64,000 nt of DNA from Proteles cristata cristata (GCA_017311185.1 JAESUZ010005469.1:1304001-1368000); one strand, 5' to 3'; shown: positions 37,771-49,280, counted from the stretch's first letter. A program made the numbers and translations. The notes: generated by a model from the letters alone, not told the origin.

Positions 37771-38410
37771 AACTATTTTCCTTGGACAAAAAATGGAAAG
37801 AGGAGGAGCTCTCAAAGATTTTAGGATTCGTACAAGAGAACAAAATTCACTGAGTGATTCAACAAACTTTTTTTGGGTACTTCAAAGCAGGCCAAGCACA
37901 AAGTGGGTACTAAGGATGTTACACACAATACCTGACTGCCAGACCCCAAGCTCAGCAAAATGAAAAATGTACATAGGCCTGCAGTCCTTGATCCTGATCT
38001 AGACATACAGGTCTGGTCTGAATGAGTAGTAGTGAGCTGGTATACTACCCACAGATGTTAAGTTGGTTCTTGGGACCTGATCCTTTTTCTTTCTCTTGCT
38101 AAACTGTTCAGAAACCACTAAAGTAGAGAACCTACCAATGCTCCCAAGATCTCTTCCAAACCAAGGACAGTCCGTGGACAAGGCTGAAACTTCGGAAGGC
38201 ATTGGAGTGGAAATAGAATAGTCTGATAACTTGAAAATAAATTTATTAGCCCAAGTGCATAATAAACCCCACCATAAATAATTGGAGGAATATGTCTAAA
38301 TTCCCCCATATGATCCCAAAATAAATAAATTATTTTTAAGCTAAAATTTATTCATTTAATAAATATTAACTCACTGCTATTACATGTTTATTATCTGGCT
38401 TCTTATCAAG
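37771..38410. other. Unclassified sequence
   Basis: A segment at 37,850-37,945 ('gcaggccaagcacaaagtgg') resembles an old dispersed repeat. Nothing else recognised. Confidence 0.35.
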
Positions 38411-38425
38411 GAGATTGATTTTTAT

Positions 38426-38451
38426 AATTTTTTTAATGTTTATTAATTTTT

Positions 38452-38485
<34 letters not shown>

Positions 38486-38667
38486 CAAGAGAGACAGAGT
38501 GCAAGTGGAGAGGGGCAGAGAGAGAAAGGGAGACCCAGAATCCCAAACAGGCTCCAGACTCTGGGCTGTCAGCCCGGAGCCCAACACAGGGCTCGAACTC
38601 ACAAACCACGGGATCATGACCTGAGCTGAAGTTGGACAACTGACCGACTGAGCCACCCAGGCGCCCC
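38426..38667 (-). mobile_element. CAN-SINE with long GA tract
   Basis: Reverse SINE ending GAGCCACCCAGGCGCCCC, with a GA microsatellite from its CT tract. Likely duplication gagattgatttttat (38,411-38,425) and gagactgttttttta (from 38,668). Confidence 0.95.
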
Positions 38668-38683
38668 GAGACTGTTTTTTTAA

Positions 38684-41050
38684 AGATAGTGCTCTCACCA
38701 CTTACAGAAATAAAAGCAAGCACAATCTCTTATCATCCTGCATATGACCTACTCTACATGCGTCTCCAAAGTTCTGAATTCATAAATTAGTGTTTGTTTT
38801 TGATACTGATGTAAGAAGGTCTTTTTACATTTCCTTTTAAAGATTTCTGCTCTTCGTGTCCTCAAACTGAAGAAGCTGCCCAACTGCCACCGTGCCAGTT
38901 CTAGGGTCACTGAATTAAGTGCATCAGGGACAATAGTGACAAAGCTTCTTGCTAACAATGCCGAGAAATACACATGGAGCATAGATTCATTACTATGTTG
39001 CCATGAACTTGAGAGGAAACGGGAACTCTTCAAGGAGAAAACTAACATCAAACAGAGCTGACAAGACAGCCAGCCGTTTGACTCAGGATCTGTCTCCTTA
39101 TCCAGACTGGTTTGGGTTCAGCAGCTGAAGTTCAGGGTTCAGGGCTCTTCTCACGGGGGCTGACTTCCCTACCACCAGACTCTTAAGCGGCTTTGTTTCT
39201 TTTTTTAAATGTACTGTTCTACGTTGCTATTAATGTTGTAAGAGCTCTTGATCATAGTTTAAAATTCTAGAACACTCTGTATCTTTCTCTATATTTCTAT
39301 GGTAAAGAAAAATAAATTGGTATTTTTTTCTTAGGAATATGGAATGTCAACACATAAGGATTATTTGTTGCAGAAATTATGATTTTCTATGAAACTCAGA
39401 AATGTATCATAAAGCACTCTCTTTACTTGATCTTAGAACTTAAAAGTATAGCATTTTTTATTCTTTGTGTTATTTTTAAGGACTACAGATGGTCTACTAG
39501 CATATTCCTCACCATCACCATTATTACTTATTTATTGTACTCCAATGGTATGCTAGATATTGAATAAGATATAAACAAAGACACAATCCCTGATCTCAGG
39601 TGAACAGTTCAAATCCAACCACATATCAGAAATTTCTTTCCTTTCCTGTATTCCTTCCCTGAAGAAAGGGAGTCAAGGAGACCGAAGAAACAACCTGTTA
39701 AATAATAACTTGACATAACAGATGATCTTAAGAAAAAGAAATTCTGGACCCAGAGAGACAGAGAACCAACCACCCCCACAAGCTTGGCTTCTTGATAACT
39801 AAACTTCTAAACAGACTGGTAAACTCTAAATTAGGTCACATAATTTGGAATGTGTGATGGAACTTTTAACAAACTATTCCTTATGACCCAGGTATTGTGC
39901 TAACATCTACAAATAGAACAATCTTCTATTCACATGGTACTTCTAGTCTAATTGTGTTAGTCAGTCAACAATCAATTACAATAAGGTCTGTAAATCTTAA
40001 AACATAATAGGTGTTTTGCAAGAGCCTTGAAATTTACAACTTGGGGAAAAATCAAGTAGGTAAAAGTTGGAAAGTAGTATTATAAGCAAAGAAATCAGTA
40101 AATACAATTCTCATGAGATTGGGAGCCTGGTTCTAATTTTTACTAATTTAAGCAAAGAAAAAAAAAAGAAAAAGGAAAAGAAAAAAGATTGGTAACCCTA
40201 TAGATGGTACAGCTGGTAACCTTATATTAGGCCTTGGCATTTTGTGCTTAAAAATGAATTGGCTAATTTTAGGTAATATTTGTGTATTTTGTTTCTAAAT
40301 GGCTAGTTAAATGAGAAACTTTCAGGCTGCTATATATTGCCTAGGATGTCCTTCAAACTACACATGTCGTTCTTGATTTCAATAAATTGATTTCAATAAA
40401 TGAACAGCCAATTTCAACACAATTTCACAATTTTATATTCTTTTATTATAGAGCTGGTGTAAGAACTTTGATCTGATGAATGGAACTTACAGGTCTGTTG
40501 AAGATTAGCTAAAAGACATTCCTAAAAAAGAACAATTATGTACTTTTTTAGGAGGTTCTTTTCCACTACTGCATTTCAACATCCGCATTCTTTATGCTTC
40601 CCGACTATTCAATGATACAGTATGGGTGCAAATAAAGTATGAACAAATAAGAACTAGTCTAACTATAAGAATGGTTAAAATCACAATGGTATCCAGAAGA
40701 GCTGAACGAAGTAATAGATTAACCAAATACTGAATCAAGAGTAGTCCCTGTGAGCTCTACTAAGATGCTTCACTTTCTATGCTTTGGTGGGCTACCAAAT
40801 ATTCCATTTCAAAGGTGAAAATATTTCAATATTTGTTTTATGTATTAATATAAGAAACAGAAACTTAAACAGATGCCATTACTATCATTAAGGGCCTGAA
40901 TCCTCTGAAAGAAACTGCCACATTGGTGAAGGACCAGAAAAGGAACCCAAACCCCTGAGAAGACAGGCTATAATTTGTACCTCCACACTTCTGAAGGTTA
41001 CCAAGTACAGAAGAAAGTTGTGAAATAATAAATAATAATAAATATAATAA
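38684..41050. other. Unclassified AT-rich interval
   Basis: About 2.4 kb without SINE or L1. Includes an A/G-rich run at about 40,154-40,188 and a 14-bp duplication (atttcaataaattg) near 40,375. No gene recognised. Confidence 0.4.
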
Positions 41051-41069
41051 ATAATAAAGTGAAAGAAAA

Positions 41070-41250
41070 AAGTATTTGTTCAGTTCCAAGAGGCACCTTA
41101 GAGGTCATCTGGTCCAGTTCCTCCTTTTACAATTGCGTAAACTCCCAGGGTGGATATTCGCCCAAGATCATAGAGCTAGTGTGGTCATGCCCCAGGATTA
41201 AGTTCATACCTCTTGATGCTATGGCCAACTTGCCTTCCATGCACTGAGTT
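41070..41250 (-). repeat. MIR/L3-type ancient repeat fragment
   Basis: 'accttagaggtcatctggtc' followed by 'tcctccttttacaattgcgt' and 'cgcccaagatcatagagcta' is typical wording of an old mammal-wide element. Confidence 0.5.
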
Positions 41251-41526
41251 GGAGGCATATTCCTTCTCCTGTGTACCTCAAAAATGACAGAAGTGTTGAA
41301 GAGATAAAGCTATGGTAGTAGTAAGTACCTAGGAGCTGTGATCAGGAAGATAGGGAGGGGAAATTAGTGAAATGTTTGATAGATTGGCCAATTTTTACAT
41401 GCTTTTTGGTTTCTGAGTCCGGTCTATAAGGTTGGCTTTACGCAAGGGGTCCTGTCCTTATTCCCAAAAAGGAATTTCTGTTGAGTGTCCCTACCAAGGG
41501 GGACATTGAGGAATCAAGTCAGTTAC

Positions 41527-41718
41527 CACCATACTTTGTTCCCTTGGAAATTCCCTTCAGTCATTGAAAAAGACAAGTGGCAATAACTGGCGTGAAGCTT
41601 AATTTGGTGAGATTTTGCGATATGGTAGATCAAAGACTGTGGATGAAAAAGCCATGCTTCACTGACGTATTCTGAAAAGTCTTCACTGAATCTGTGAAAG
41701 TCAAGTATAAGTTCTAGC
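41527..41718 (-). CDS. Weak candidate exon, 192 bp, unidentified
   Basis: On the minus strand an open 64-codon block lies between an acceptor (tgttttgtag|G) and a donor (TG|gtaact). It enters and leaves in the same phase (one base completing a codon, two bases left over), so it would be a symmetric exon. The product contains FHRFSEDFSEYVSEAWLFHP and has mixed, protein-like composition. The upstream pyrimidine tract is poor, no family was recognised, and a chance frame of this length is plausible. Confidence 0.15.
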
Positions 41719-41945
41719 CTACAAAACATATCCTAACATATGATTTTATTTCTTCAAAGGTTAACTATATGCTCTTACCAATAATATGTATATCACTATT
41801 CTCTCCAAAAACAAATGATGGCAAGTTATACACCTTATGACAAAAATCAGTACCAACAATCGAGACCTTATACCAGTAAGTAGTTCCTTGAAAAGCTTAT
41901 TCATCAAGTAAAGCAAAAATACTTGTAAGAAACAGAATCAAGTCT

Positions 41946-42163
41946 GGGGCGCCTGGGTGGCTTAGTCGGTTAAGCGTCCGACTTTCACTTAGGTCATGAT
42001 CTCGCGGTTCGTGGTTCAGGCCCCGCGTCGGGCTCTGTGCTGACTGCCAGCTCAGAGCCTGGAGCCCTGTTTCAGTCTGTGACTCCCTCTCTCTCTGACC
42101 CTCCCCTGCTCACGCTGTCTCTTTCTCTCCTGGAAATAAATAAAACATTAAAAAAAAAAAAAA
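41946..42163 (+). mobile_element. CAN-SINE, young subtype, 19-bp TSD
   Basis: Head GGGGCGCCTGGGTGGCTTAG, 'gctgactgccagctcagagc', 'gtttcagtctgtgactcc', terminal 'ctggaaataaataaaac' and an A tail. The flanking duplication (aagaaacagaatcaagtct at 41,927-41,945; second copy at 42,164-42,182) differs at one base. Confidence 0.97.
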
Positions 42164-42182
42164 AAGAAACAAAATCAAGTCT

Positions 42183-42951
42183 AAGGAAGGCTTTTGAGCA
42201 GCCATAAAGCAAGTAAAGATGATTTTACAAAGTACAGAAGTTATCACAACATTATTTGTTTTCCCTTTCCTTCCCTTCCCTCTCCACCTCGAGTATATGA
42301 TCTGTGTTTTATGACCTGTCTAAATAACTACTTATTAACAGGTCACCGTTCCTGTGTGTCTTCTTGACATAATAGGGGATTAAAACTTTGTAATAGCAGA
42401 ATCCTTTGGTTACATGAAATTTTATTCATAAATTTAATTTCTCAATGAGTTAAAAGTAAAGTTACTCTGCTTGGCTGGGGTGGGAAATGAACACTCTCTT
42501 CTCTAGGCCTCCCCCATCCCTAGCCTGAGGTATCCACACAAGACAGGGATAAGGACAGCTATGAGATTCACTAAACTGCTGCTTCTGAACAAATGATATG
42601 CCTCCCATTCTTTTTCATGCTTTCTTCGTACTGAAATAGTGATCAATTTACACTCTTCTGAGTATCACTCAAAAATATTGCTATGCACCTGATGCCTTTG
42701 TTATCAGTGCCATTCAAAGAAGAAACAATGTGATCATAAAAGCTGAATAATTTTAATAACCTTACTTTAAATTTCTTGGGTTTTACCTGTTTTAGAAAAA
42801 ACACTCCAGCATATTTTAAGGAACTGGATGATTTTATATTCAAATAAACATGGAATGGGAAATATAAATGTATGAACTAAGATCTTTAAAATAAAATTAC
42901 TCCACCAGAAAAATATAACAAGACTCCAGAATAATGAATACCTATGCCTAT
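42183..42951. other. Unclassified AT-rich sequence
   Basis: Includes a pyrimidine-rich run near 42,260-42,290. No gene or repeat family recognised. Confidence 0.45.
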
Positions 42952-42966
42952 AAAGAATAAGATATA

Positions 42967-43181
42967 GGGGCGCCTGGGTGGCTTAGTTGGTTAAGCGTCC
43001 GACTTTCGCTTGGGTCATGATCTCGCAGCTCGTGGGTTCGAGCCCCGCGTCGGGCTCTGTGCTGACTGCCAGCTCAGAGCCTGGAGCCTGTTTCAGAGTC
43101 TGTGTGTCCCTCTCTCTCTGACCCTCCCCTGCTCATGCTGTCTCTCTCTCTCCTAGCAATAAATAAAAATATTTTTTAAAA
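42967..43181 (+). mobile_element. CAN-SINE, young subtype, perfect 15-bp TSD
   Basis: Head GGGGCGCCTGGGTGGCTTAG, B box GGGTTCGAGCCCCGCGTC, terminal 'cctagcaataaataaaaat'. Duplication aaagaataagatata at 42,952-42,966 and 43,182-43,196. Confidence 0.97.
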
Positions 43182-43196
43182 AAAGAATAAGATATA

Positions 43197-44112
43197 GAGT
43201 ATCTAATTAGATTTATATACATATCTAGATTCAAAACTCCTTCCTAGTCTTTTTCTTTTCTTCAAAAAAGTGGTTATATTGTCAAACAAAAAGGCAAAAA
43301 ACCATCTAGGGAATACATAATTATAATCATAAGAATCTATAATACCCAATATGTTATTTAATAAAATACTTTTTAAAATTAAGTCATAAGTTCCCAGGGG
43401 GGATTAACAAAATGATGTATCCAAACAATCACTTGATTATGGTAAAATTAGATATAATCTATACTGCATACAATGGATAAAGCACATTTTTTCAATCAAA
43501 TTCACATTTTCAGTTAAGAACTGATCAGAAATAGGACGATGGAGACCGGAAACATAAAGCTGTAACCCTTACTTGGCCCCTTACATTTTGGAAAGGTATC
43601 TTTCCAATTGGTGTCAGACAAACAGAGAGAACAAAAGAATATCCAAAAGAATAAGCTGAATACAGATTCTATCGAAGTATGCCCTAAGCCAAAGTTCCGG
43701 GACACTAAGACCGCTATTTCTTCCCAATTTCTCAGCTAACACAGAATCTTAAGAACAAACGCAAATATCCATACTTCAAACCAGTATAACATGGAAGGAT
43801 GTACACTTTCAATTCTCTGTGCATAAAGCAGAAGGAAAAAGGAAGCTCCTTTTGTTCTAGGTAAAAGGCCTTAACCATAGACCTAGTGAATTTGTCAGTC
43901 TTCATACACAGTCATTTTCTTACTATAAGAAAAAAATTAGCTCTTTTTTTTTTTTTTACACGTAAGACTGTAAAACTTTTATTCAAGTTTAAACCTTCTT
44001 GTCTCCTGAAACAGCCTAAAGGCACATTCAACATATGCTTGGTCATTCTAAATGTTTCCCTAAGATTTCATAACCTAAAATCCATTTTAGAAGGCAATCG
44101 TATTTTCACCTT
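43197..44112. other. Unclassified AT-rich sequence
   Basis: No gene or repeat family recognised. Short T run at about 43,946. Confidence 0.45.
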
Positions 44113-44240
44113 CAGTTTAGAGCATGGGCTTTGGACACACAGACAGAGGTTTCAATATAGATCATCTCTCGGAGATGGCGTTGCCTCATCTACAAGAAGA
44201 GGGAAATAACATTCCTCTCATAACACTGAAGATTGAATTA
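44113..44240 (+). repeat. MIR-like fragment
   Basis: 'gtttagagcatgggctttgg' then 'ttgcctcatctacaagaaga' and 'gggaaataacattcctctca'. MIR core, decayed. Confidence 0.55.
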
Positions 44241-44457
44241 GGGGCGGCTGGGTGGTTCAGTCGGTTAAGTGACCAACTTTGGCTCAGGTCTTGATCTCAC
44301 AGTTTTTGTGTTCGAGCCCTGTGTCAGGCTCTGTTCTGACAGTTGGGAGCCTGGAGTTTGCTTCACATTCTGTGTCTCCCCTCTCCTTCTGTCTCTCCCC
44401 CTCTTGCTCTCTCATTCTCTCTCAAAAATAAATACTTAAAAATATTAAAGAAAGATT
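44241..44457 (+). mobile_element. CAN-SINE with TSD
   Basis: Diverged head GGGGCGGCTGGGTGGTTCAG, B box GTGTTCGAGCCCTGTGTC. Duplication gaagattgaatta (44,228-44,240) and aaagactgaatta (44,458-44,470). Confidence 0.93.
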
Positions 44458-44470
44458 AAAGACTGAATTA

Positions 44471-47155
44471 AATAATAGGTGAAATAGATCTAGACGTCTC
44501 TATAGTATCTGGAAATTAAGATGTTATTTAGATTATGGGATTACTAATTTAAACTCCATTTTGAGTCAGTTGCCCAACTTTCTCTTTCAAGACACACATA
44601 CTGGCTCATCAACCCAATTACTCATCCATCCATTCCTCACAATGGATTACCTATGTATTAACTCTGAATTCAACTTGAACAAAAGTTTCCTTGTCCATAT
44701 ACGGTTCTGTCAGTTAATTGTTCCATGAGTCTGACCAGTAGAAAAAGATGTGCCTTGACCACCCACTTGGTTGGATTTAATGTCTTGGGTGTGGGAGATT
44801 TCATTTTAAAGAAATCATTTAGCTCTCTCTTGGGTTTTGGTTTGGCATAAATCATGCATATTTAAGCACAAGTTCCTTCCAAAATTATTATGAGGATTAT
44901 GACCCTTTATGTGCATTTTTCAGCTGCCTACCTTACTTTTTTGGTGTTGCCTTCTATCTAATGTTCGCTTCTTAAAATATTGACAAATAAAAAATCATTC
45001 ATAGCATATAATGAGAGTTTCAGATATCTAAAAATACAACGAACAGGGACTACTTTAAATATGCAGTTATAATATTTATATCGGTGACAATTGCATTGAA
45101 AATTCCAAAGTATTGGAACCATCTAATTATTAAGATTTTACTTCCCCTGCAGGTGTAAATACACGAATCTAATAAGTTTTCTATGAAAAAACATACTTAT
45201 ATTATATTAAAATATTAAAACGATTTAATGGGCTTCGTTTCCTTCCATAAGTAAACTGAGGTTGTGTCTGAACCAGCTTCAGGCGAGGGAAATTTCAAAC
45301 ATAACGTTTTAAAAACTAGCCATTATTTCCCATGTCGAAAAAAATTGCCATTTTATTTCCTCACAGCAAATGAAACTGTCAGGAAAATTTAGGTGTAATA
45401 AAATTGGGTGGTTAAACCAACATGCTGGATTTGAAATAAAACTGAATTAAAGGAATTAAAATTAATTCTTATGTCAGTCAACCCTTTAAAAATTCTATTC
45501 AAAACTTACTGTTCTTACAAACAGAACTTCCTTGTTCTTGATCAAGCACGAGGCTAACTATCTCCTTAATGACCACTAATGGTGCTGCAGTTGAAACAGC
45601 GGGCGCATCGAACAACATTTTGCATAAAAATATGTTGCTTCTGGCAACTTTTCTGCCTAAAATAAAAAGTTGTCAAGCAGGGTGACTTTAGTGGTACAGA
45701 GTTTTAAAATGGTGGATGCGGTCCAAGGTTAGCTAATAACGGCTGACATGGCCTGGAATCTTGAGGCCTAAATCAACATTGTTTTCACAGCTGTAATTAA
45801 GCCACCTAATCAGAAGCACATTTTGACGGGACAGTTTCTGCAAGCCAGACATTACAATTTCTTATGCCTGGAGCGCAGTGGCTCGTGAGAGGTCCTCGTT
45901 TAATTTCAGGTTAAAAAGAAGGGGGGCGGGCGCAGTAAAATAAAAAGACTACTTTTTTTTTAAGCAACACACAACCGTTGAAATGAAGCAGGCCTATGTG
46001 TTCATGCCTTGACCAGCCTCGCATCCCTCCCTCCCCTGGTTCTCTGCTGAGTCCCCCAAGTCTCAAGTGGCGGCTGCACACAGTGAGATGCAGGGTCTCT
46101 GCCAAGATCAACAGATGAGCTGGTCTAAACTGGCTCTCTGTGTGTTCTGATTGTAAATTGTGCTGGTGATGATTACAGAACTCTAACACAGGATGTCGAC
46201 TCTTAAAACTGTCCAGAGAAAATAATTTTTTTTTTTTTTAGTTCAGGAAAAAAAAATTTCTAACTTTTTTTTGTGGCTTGGTGCATAGTGTTGTGTCTAT
46301 AAATTTCAGATGATTCAAATGAATTCGCTCAAATTAAGCAGCTCTGTTATTTGGAAGAAAAAAAAAGAAGAAGAAGAAGAAAAAGAAGGAAGGCCATGGC
46401 TTGGCTCGGTGCAGGGCCCTGCATCTCGGGCTGTTTATAGAACAGTGCTGTAGAGCACGATTCTCCACCAGCACACCAGCCCTGTGCTTACACCACCTGC
46501 CGCCAAAGATAGATATTCCTAAAATGATGAAAGTCTAGGCTGTGATAGTCACATCTTATCAAGTAACTGTTGATGCCTTTAAAAAGCTAAGCCCCCAGCT
46601 GAGGCTGTTTTCTACAGTGTTGTTGCATTCTGCAACATTTAAACTTTCAACCCCAGAGGCCATTGTAAAACTATCAATACGAAGGCACTAGTCACTGGAG
46701 TCTGATTACATTTAGTTCTGCATTTTAATTACATATGGATTCTATTAACTAAACCTTTTGCCTTATAGGCAACATTTTAATCAAATTACTATAATTTTCA
46801 AATATGTTACAATAGTTTGACGAGTTAAAAGTTCACATTCCTAACATATTAAATATCAAAAAAACTTCACATGAAAAAAGGAAATACTCCTTACAAATAC
46901 GCTAATACATTTTCAGATTACTTTGGGGACTTTTTGACTACCTCGTTACAAGTTATATTGTGAGATTTATATAACTGGTATACATTTATAAATGGGTTAT
47001 TGGTGCTGAATATAACCAAACTCAAGATATAATTATGTTATAAATTTAGAAACATAGGCTCATTTTATTGTTGTAAATTGAAGCAAGAACAAAATGAAGC
47101 ATAGTTAGAATTCAAATACTCAAAATCAGTATTTGTAACTTCTACTGAAGAATTT
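44471..47155. promoter_or_regulatory. SINE-free block, candidate conserved noncoding region
   Basis: About 2.7 kb with no young repeats. 45.5-46.8 kb is less AT-rich and dense in transcription-factor-like words: a homeodomain-type site in 'gctgtaattaagccacctaa' near 45,790, an octamer-like 'attttgcataaa' near 45,618, and a C/EBP-like inverted repeat at 46,622-46,638. It has no long coding frame. Regulatory function is inferred only from repeat depletion and motif density. Confidence 0.3.
46360..46390. repeat. (GAA)n purine run
   Basis: A-run followed by GAA trinucleotides and AAGG-type steps. Short simple repeat inside the SINE-free block. Confidence 0.85.
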
Positions 47156-47400
47156 TAGAGCTGAGAGGATATTGAGATTTCATCTAGTTGAAATCCTTCA
47201 TTTTAAAGCCCAGAAAACCCAAGGTCAATTTGATTGTATAATTTATTTTCCAAAGCTTTGTGGGGAGTGGGTAACAAAGCGTGTTCTGGAACCTACGTTT
47301 CCTCCGATTCCCCGTCATGCTACTTTCCAGCACAACACATTGCCATTCTGTGAAAGCAACAGTCTAGCTGCGTATCTATACCACACAAGAATGAAAAGAA
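47156..47400. repeat. MIR/L3-type ancient fragment
   Basis: 'tttagagctgagaggatatt', 'gatttcatctagttgaaatc' and 'ttcattttaaagcccagaaa' resemble the wording of the element at 41,070. Weak. Explains the 82-codon frame. Confidence 0.4.
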
Positions 47401-47409
47401 ACATTTTTT

Positions 47410-48305
47410 TAATGTGGTAAATCACACACAACATAAAATTTACTGTTGTAATAATTTTAAACGTACAATTTAGTGGCATCAAATATATTCAGAGTATTGT
47501 GTGACCATCACCACTTCATAGCTCTAGAAGTTTTCCATCACCCCGGAAGGAAACCCCATTCCCACTAAACAGTCATTCTCTATTCCTTCCTCCCCATTCC
47601 CCTGCCAATCACGAATCGGCACTCTGTCTCTATGAAGATAGAACATGCTTATTCTGGACATTTCACATAAACAGAATCATATATGTGGCCTTTTGTGTCT
47701 GGCTTCTTTCATTTAGGATAGTGTTTTCAAAGTATGTCCGTGTTGTAACATGTATCAGTATTTCATTACTTTTTATGGCTGAATAATAGTCTACTGTCTG
47801 GATATAGCATATTTGTCTATCCGTTCCTCAATCAATGGACATTTGCTTTGCCTCCATCTTTTGGCTATTGTGAATAGGGCAGCTATGAACGTTTGCTATT
47901 TTCCTTTTTTTGTCTTTTATAGTATTTTCTTTGTCAGTGAAAATGGTATCTCATGGTCTTGATTTGCATTGCCCTACTGACTAATGATGTTGAGTATCTT
48001 TGCCTGCGTTTGTTGGTAATTTGCATATCTTCTTTGGAGAAGTGTCTATTCAAGTCCTTTGCCCATTTAAAAAATTAGGTCATTTGCCTTTTTTTGCTGA
48101 GTTGTTGAGTGCCGTACATATTAGATCCCAACCAGATATATGATTATAAATATTTTCTCCCATTTTTGGGGGTGTTTTTTAATGCACAAAAGTTTTTAAT
48201 TTTGATTAAGTCCTATTTATTTTTTTTGTCACTTATGTTTTTGGTATCATATCTAAAAATCTATTGCCAATTCCACACTCATAATTTATTCCTATGTCTT
48301 TTATT
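47410..48305 (-). mobile_element. Old L1 3' end, antisense, right part of element
   Basis: Antisense L1 3' UTR and ORF2 C-terminal region: 'gtgtgaccatcaccacttca', 'ttctggacatttcacataaa', 'tgtggccttttgtgtctggc', 'tttatggctgaataatagtc'. It continues at about 49,281 beyond two nested insertions. Decayed. Confidence 0.85.
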
Positions 48306-48320
48306 AAAAATTTTTAGCTT

Positions 48321-48539
48321 GGGTGCCTGGGTGGCTCAGTTGGTTAAGCATCCGACTTCAGCTAGGTCACGATCTTACAAGTTTGTGAGTTCAAGACCCG
48401 TGTTGGGCTCTGTGCTGAGAGCTCAGAGCCTGGAGCCTGCTTGGGATTCTGTATCTCCCTCTCTCTCTCTACCCCTCCCCCCACTTGTTCTTTGTCTCTC
48501 TGTCTCTCTCTCTCAAAAACAGATACTAAAAAAATTCTT
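48321..48539 (+). mobile_element. CAN-SINE, TSD shared with the adjacent L1
   Basis: Head GGGTGCCTGGGTGGCTCAG, CT tract, degenerate A tail. Duplication aaaaatttttagctt at 48,306-48,320 and 48,540-48,554. The right copy also forms the left duplication of the young L1 that follows. Confidence 0.96.
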
Positions 48540-48559
48540 AAAAATTTTTAGCTTTTCCA

Positions 48560-48928
48560 GTGTGGAGGTTCCTCAGGAAACTAACAATAGAACTCCGCTA
48601 TGACGCAGCAATAGCACTGCTAGGAATTTACCCAAGGGATATAGAAATGCTGAGGCATAGGAGCACATGTACCCCAATGTTCATAGCAGCGCTCTCCACA
48701 ATAGCTAAAACCTGGAAAGAGCCTAAGTGTCCATCAACAGATGAATGGATCAAGAAGATGTGGTTTACCTATACCATGGAATACTACATGGCAATGAGAA
48801 ACAATGAAATCTGGCCATGTGTAGCAACATGGATGGACCTTGAGGGTGTTATGCTGAGCGAAATAAGTCAGGCAGAGAAGGACAAATATCATATGTTTGC
48901 ACGTATAGGAGGATTAGGAGGAACTTAA
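48560..48928 (+). pseudogene. L1 ORF2 C-terminal fragment, open frame
   Basis: 122 codons open to the natural ORF2 stop, read from a GTG at the truncation point. The product carries the conserved L1 C-terminal landmarks: a YDAAIALLGIYP block, a TCTPMFIAAL block, the KCPSTDEWIKKMWFTYTMEYY region and SQAEKDKYHM near the end. It lacks the endonuclease and reverse-transcriptase domains, so it is inert. The absence of stops indicates youth. Confidence 0.93.
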
Positions 48929-49147
48929 CAGAGGACCAAGGGGGAGAAGAAGGGGGGAAATGGTGGGGGAGAGGGAGAGAGGCAAACCATGAGAGACTCT
49001 TGAATGCTGACAAAAACTGAGGACTGATGGATGTGGGGGGGAGATGAGCATGGAGGAGGGCACTTCTGGGGATGAGCACTGGGTGTTACATGGAAACCAA
49101 ATTGACAATAAACTATTTGTAAAAAAAAAAAAAGAAAGAAAGAAAGA

Positions 49148-49262
49148 AGTCAAGATGGTAGGACTGTAATCCTAAAGGTAGCATTTATCATTTCTTTTAT
49201 GCACTTTGATTAACCAGGTGGACACATAAATAAAAGAATTAAATAATATAATCAACAACAAA
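49148..49262 (+). other. Transduced 3' flank of a progenitor L1
   Basis: Non-L1 sequence between the L1's own A tail and the second A tail, inside the target duplication. It should match, at another locus, the sequence immediately 3' of the source L1. Contains AATAAA at 49,229. Confidence 0.8.
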
Positions 49263-49280
49263 AAAAATTTTTAGCTTTTC

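Larger units (their letters stand above)
48558..49262 (+). mobile_element. Young felid L1, 5'-truncated, with 3' transduction
   Basis: Starts inside ORF2, runs through a 3' UTR with G-rich and GA-rich stretches to AATAAA (49,107-49,112) and an A/GAAA tail (about 49,120-49,147). A further ~115 bp of unrelated sequence follows with its own AATAAA (49,229-49,234) and a short A-rich tail. The 18-bp duplication aaaaatttttagcttttc is perfect at 48,540-48,557 and 49,263-49,280, so the extra segment lies inside the insertion. This is the hallmark of read-through transduction. Confidence 0.9.

Noticed and set aside
48560..48928. Open L1 ORF2 frame as a host gene
   Set aside because: It is the C-terminal end of L1 ORF2 inside a 5'-truncated insertion with target-site duplication.
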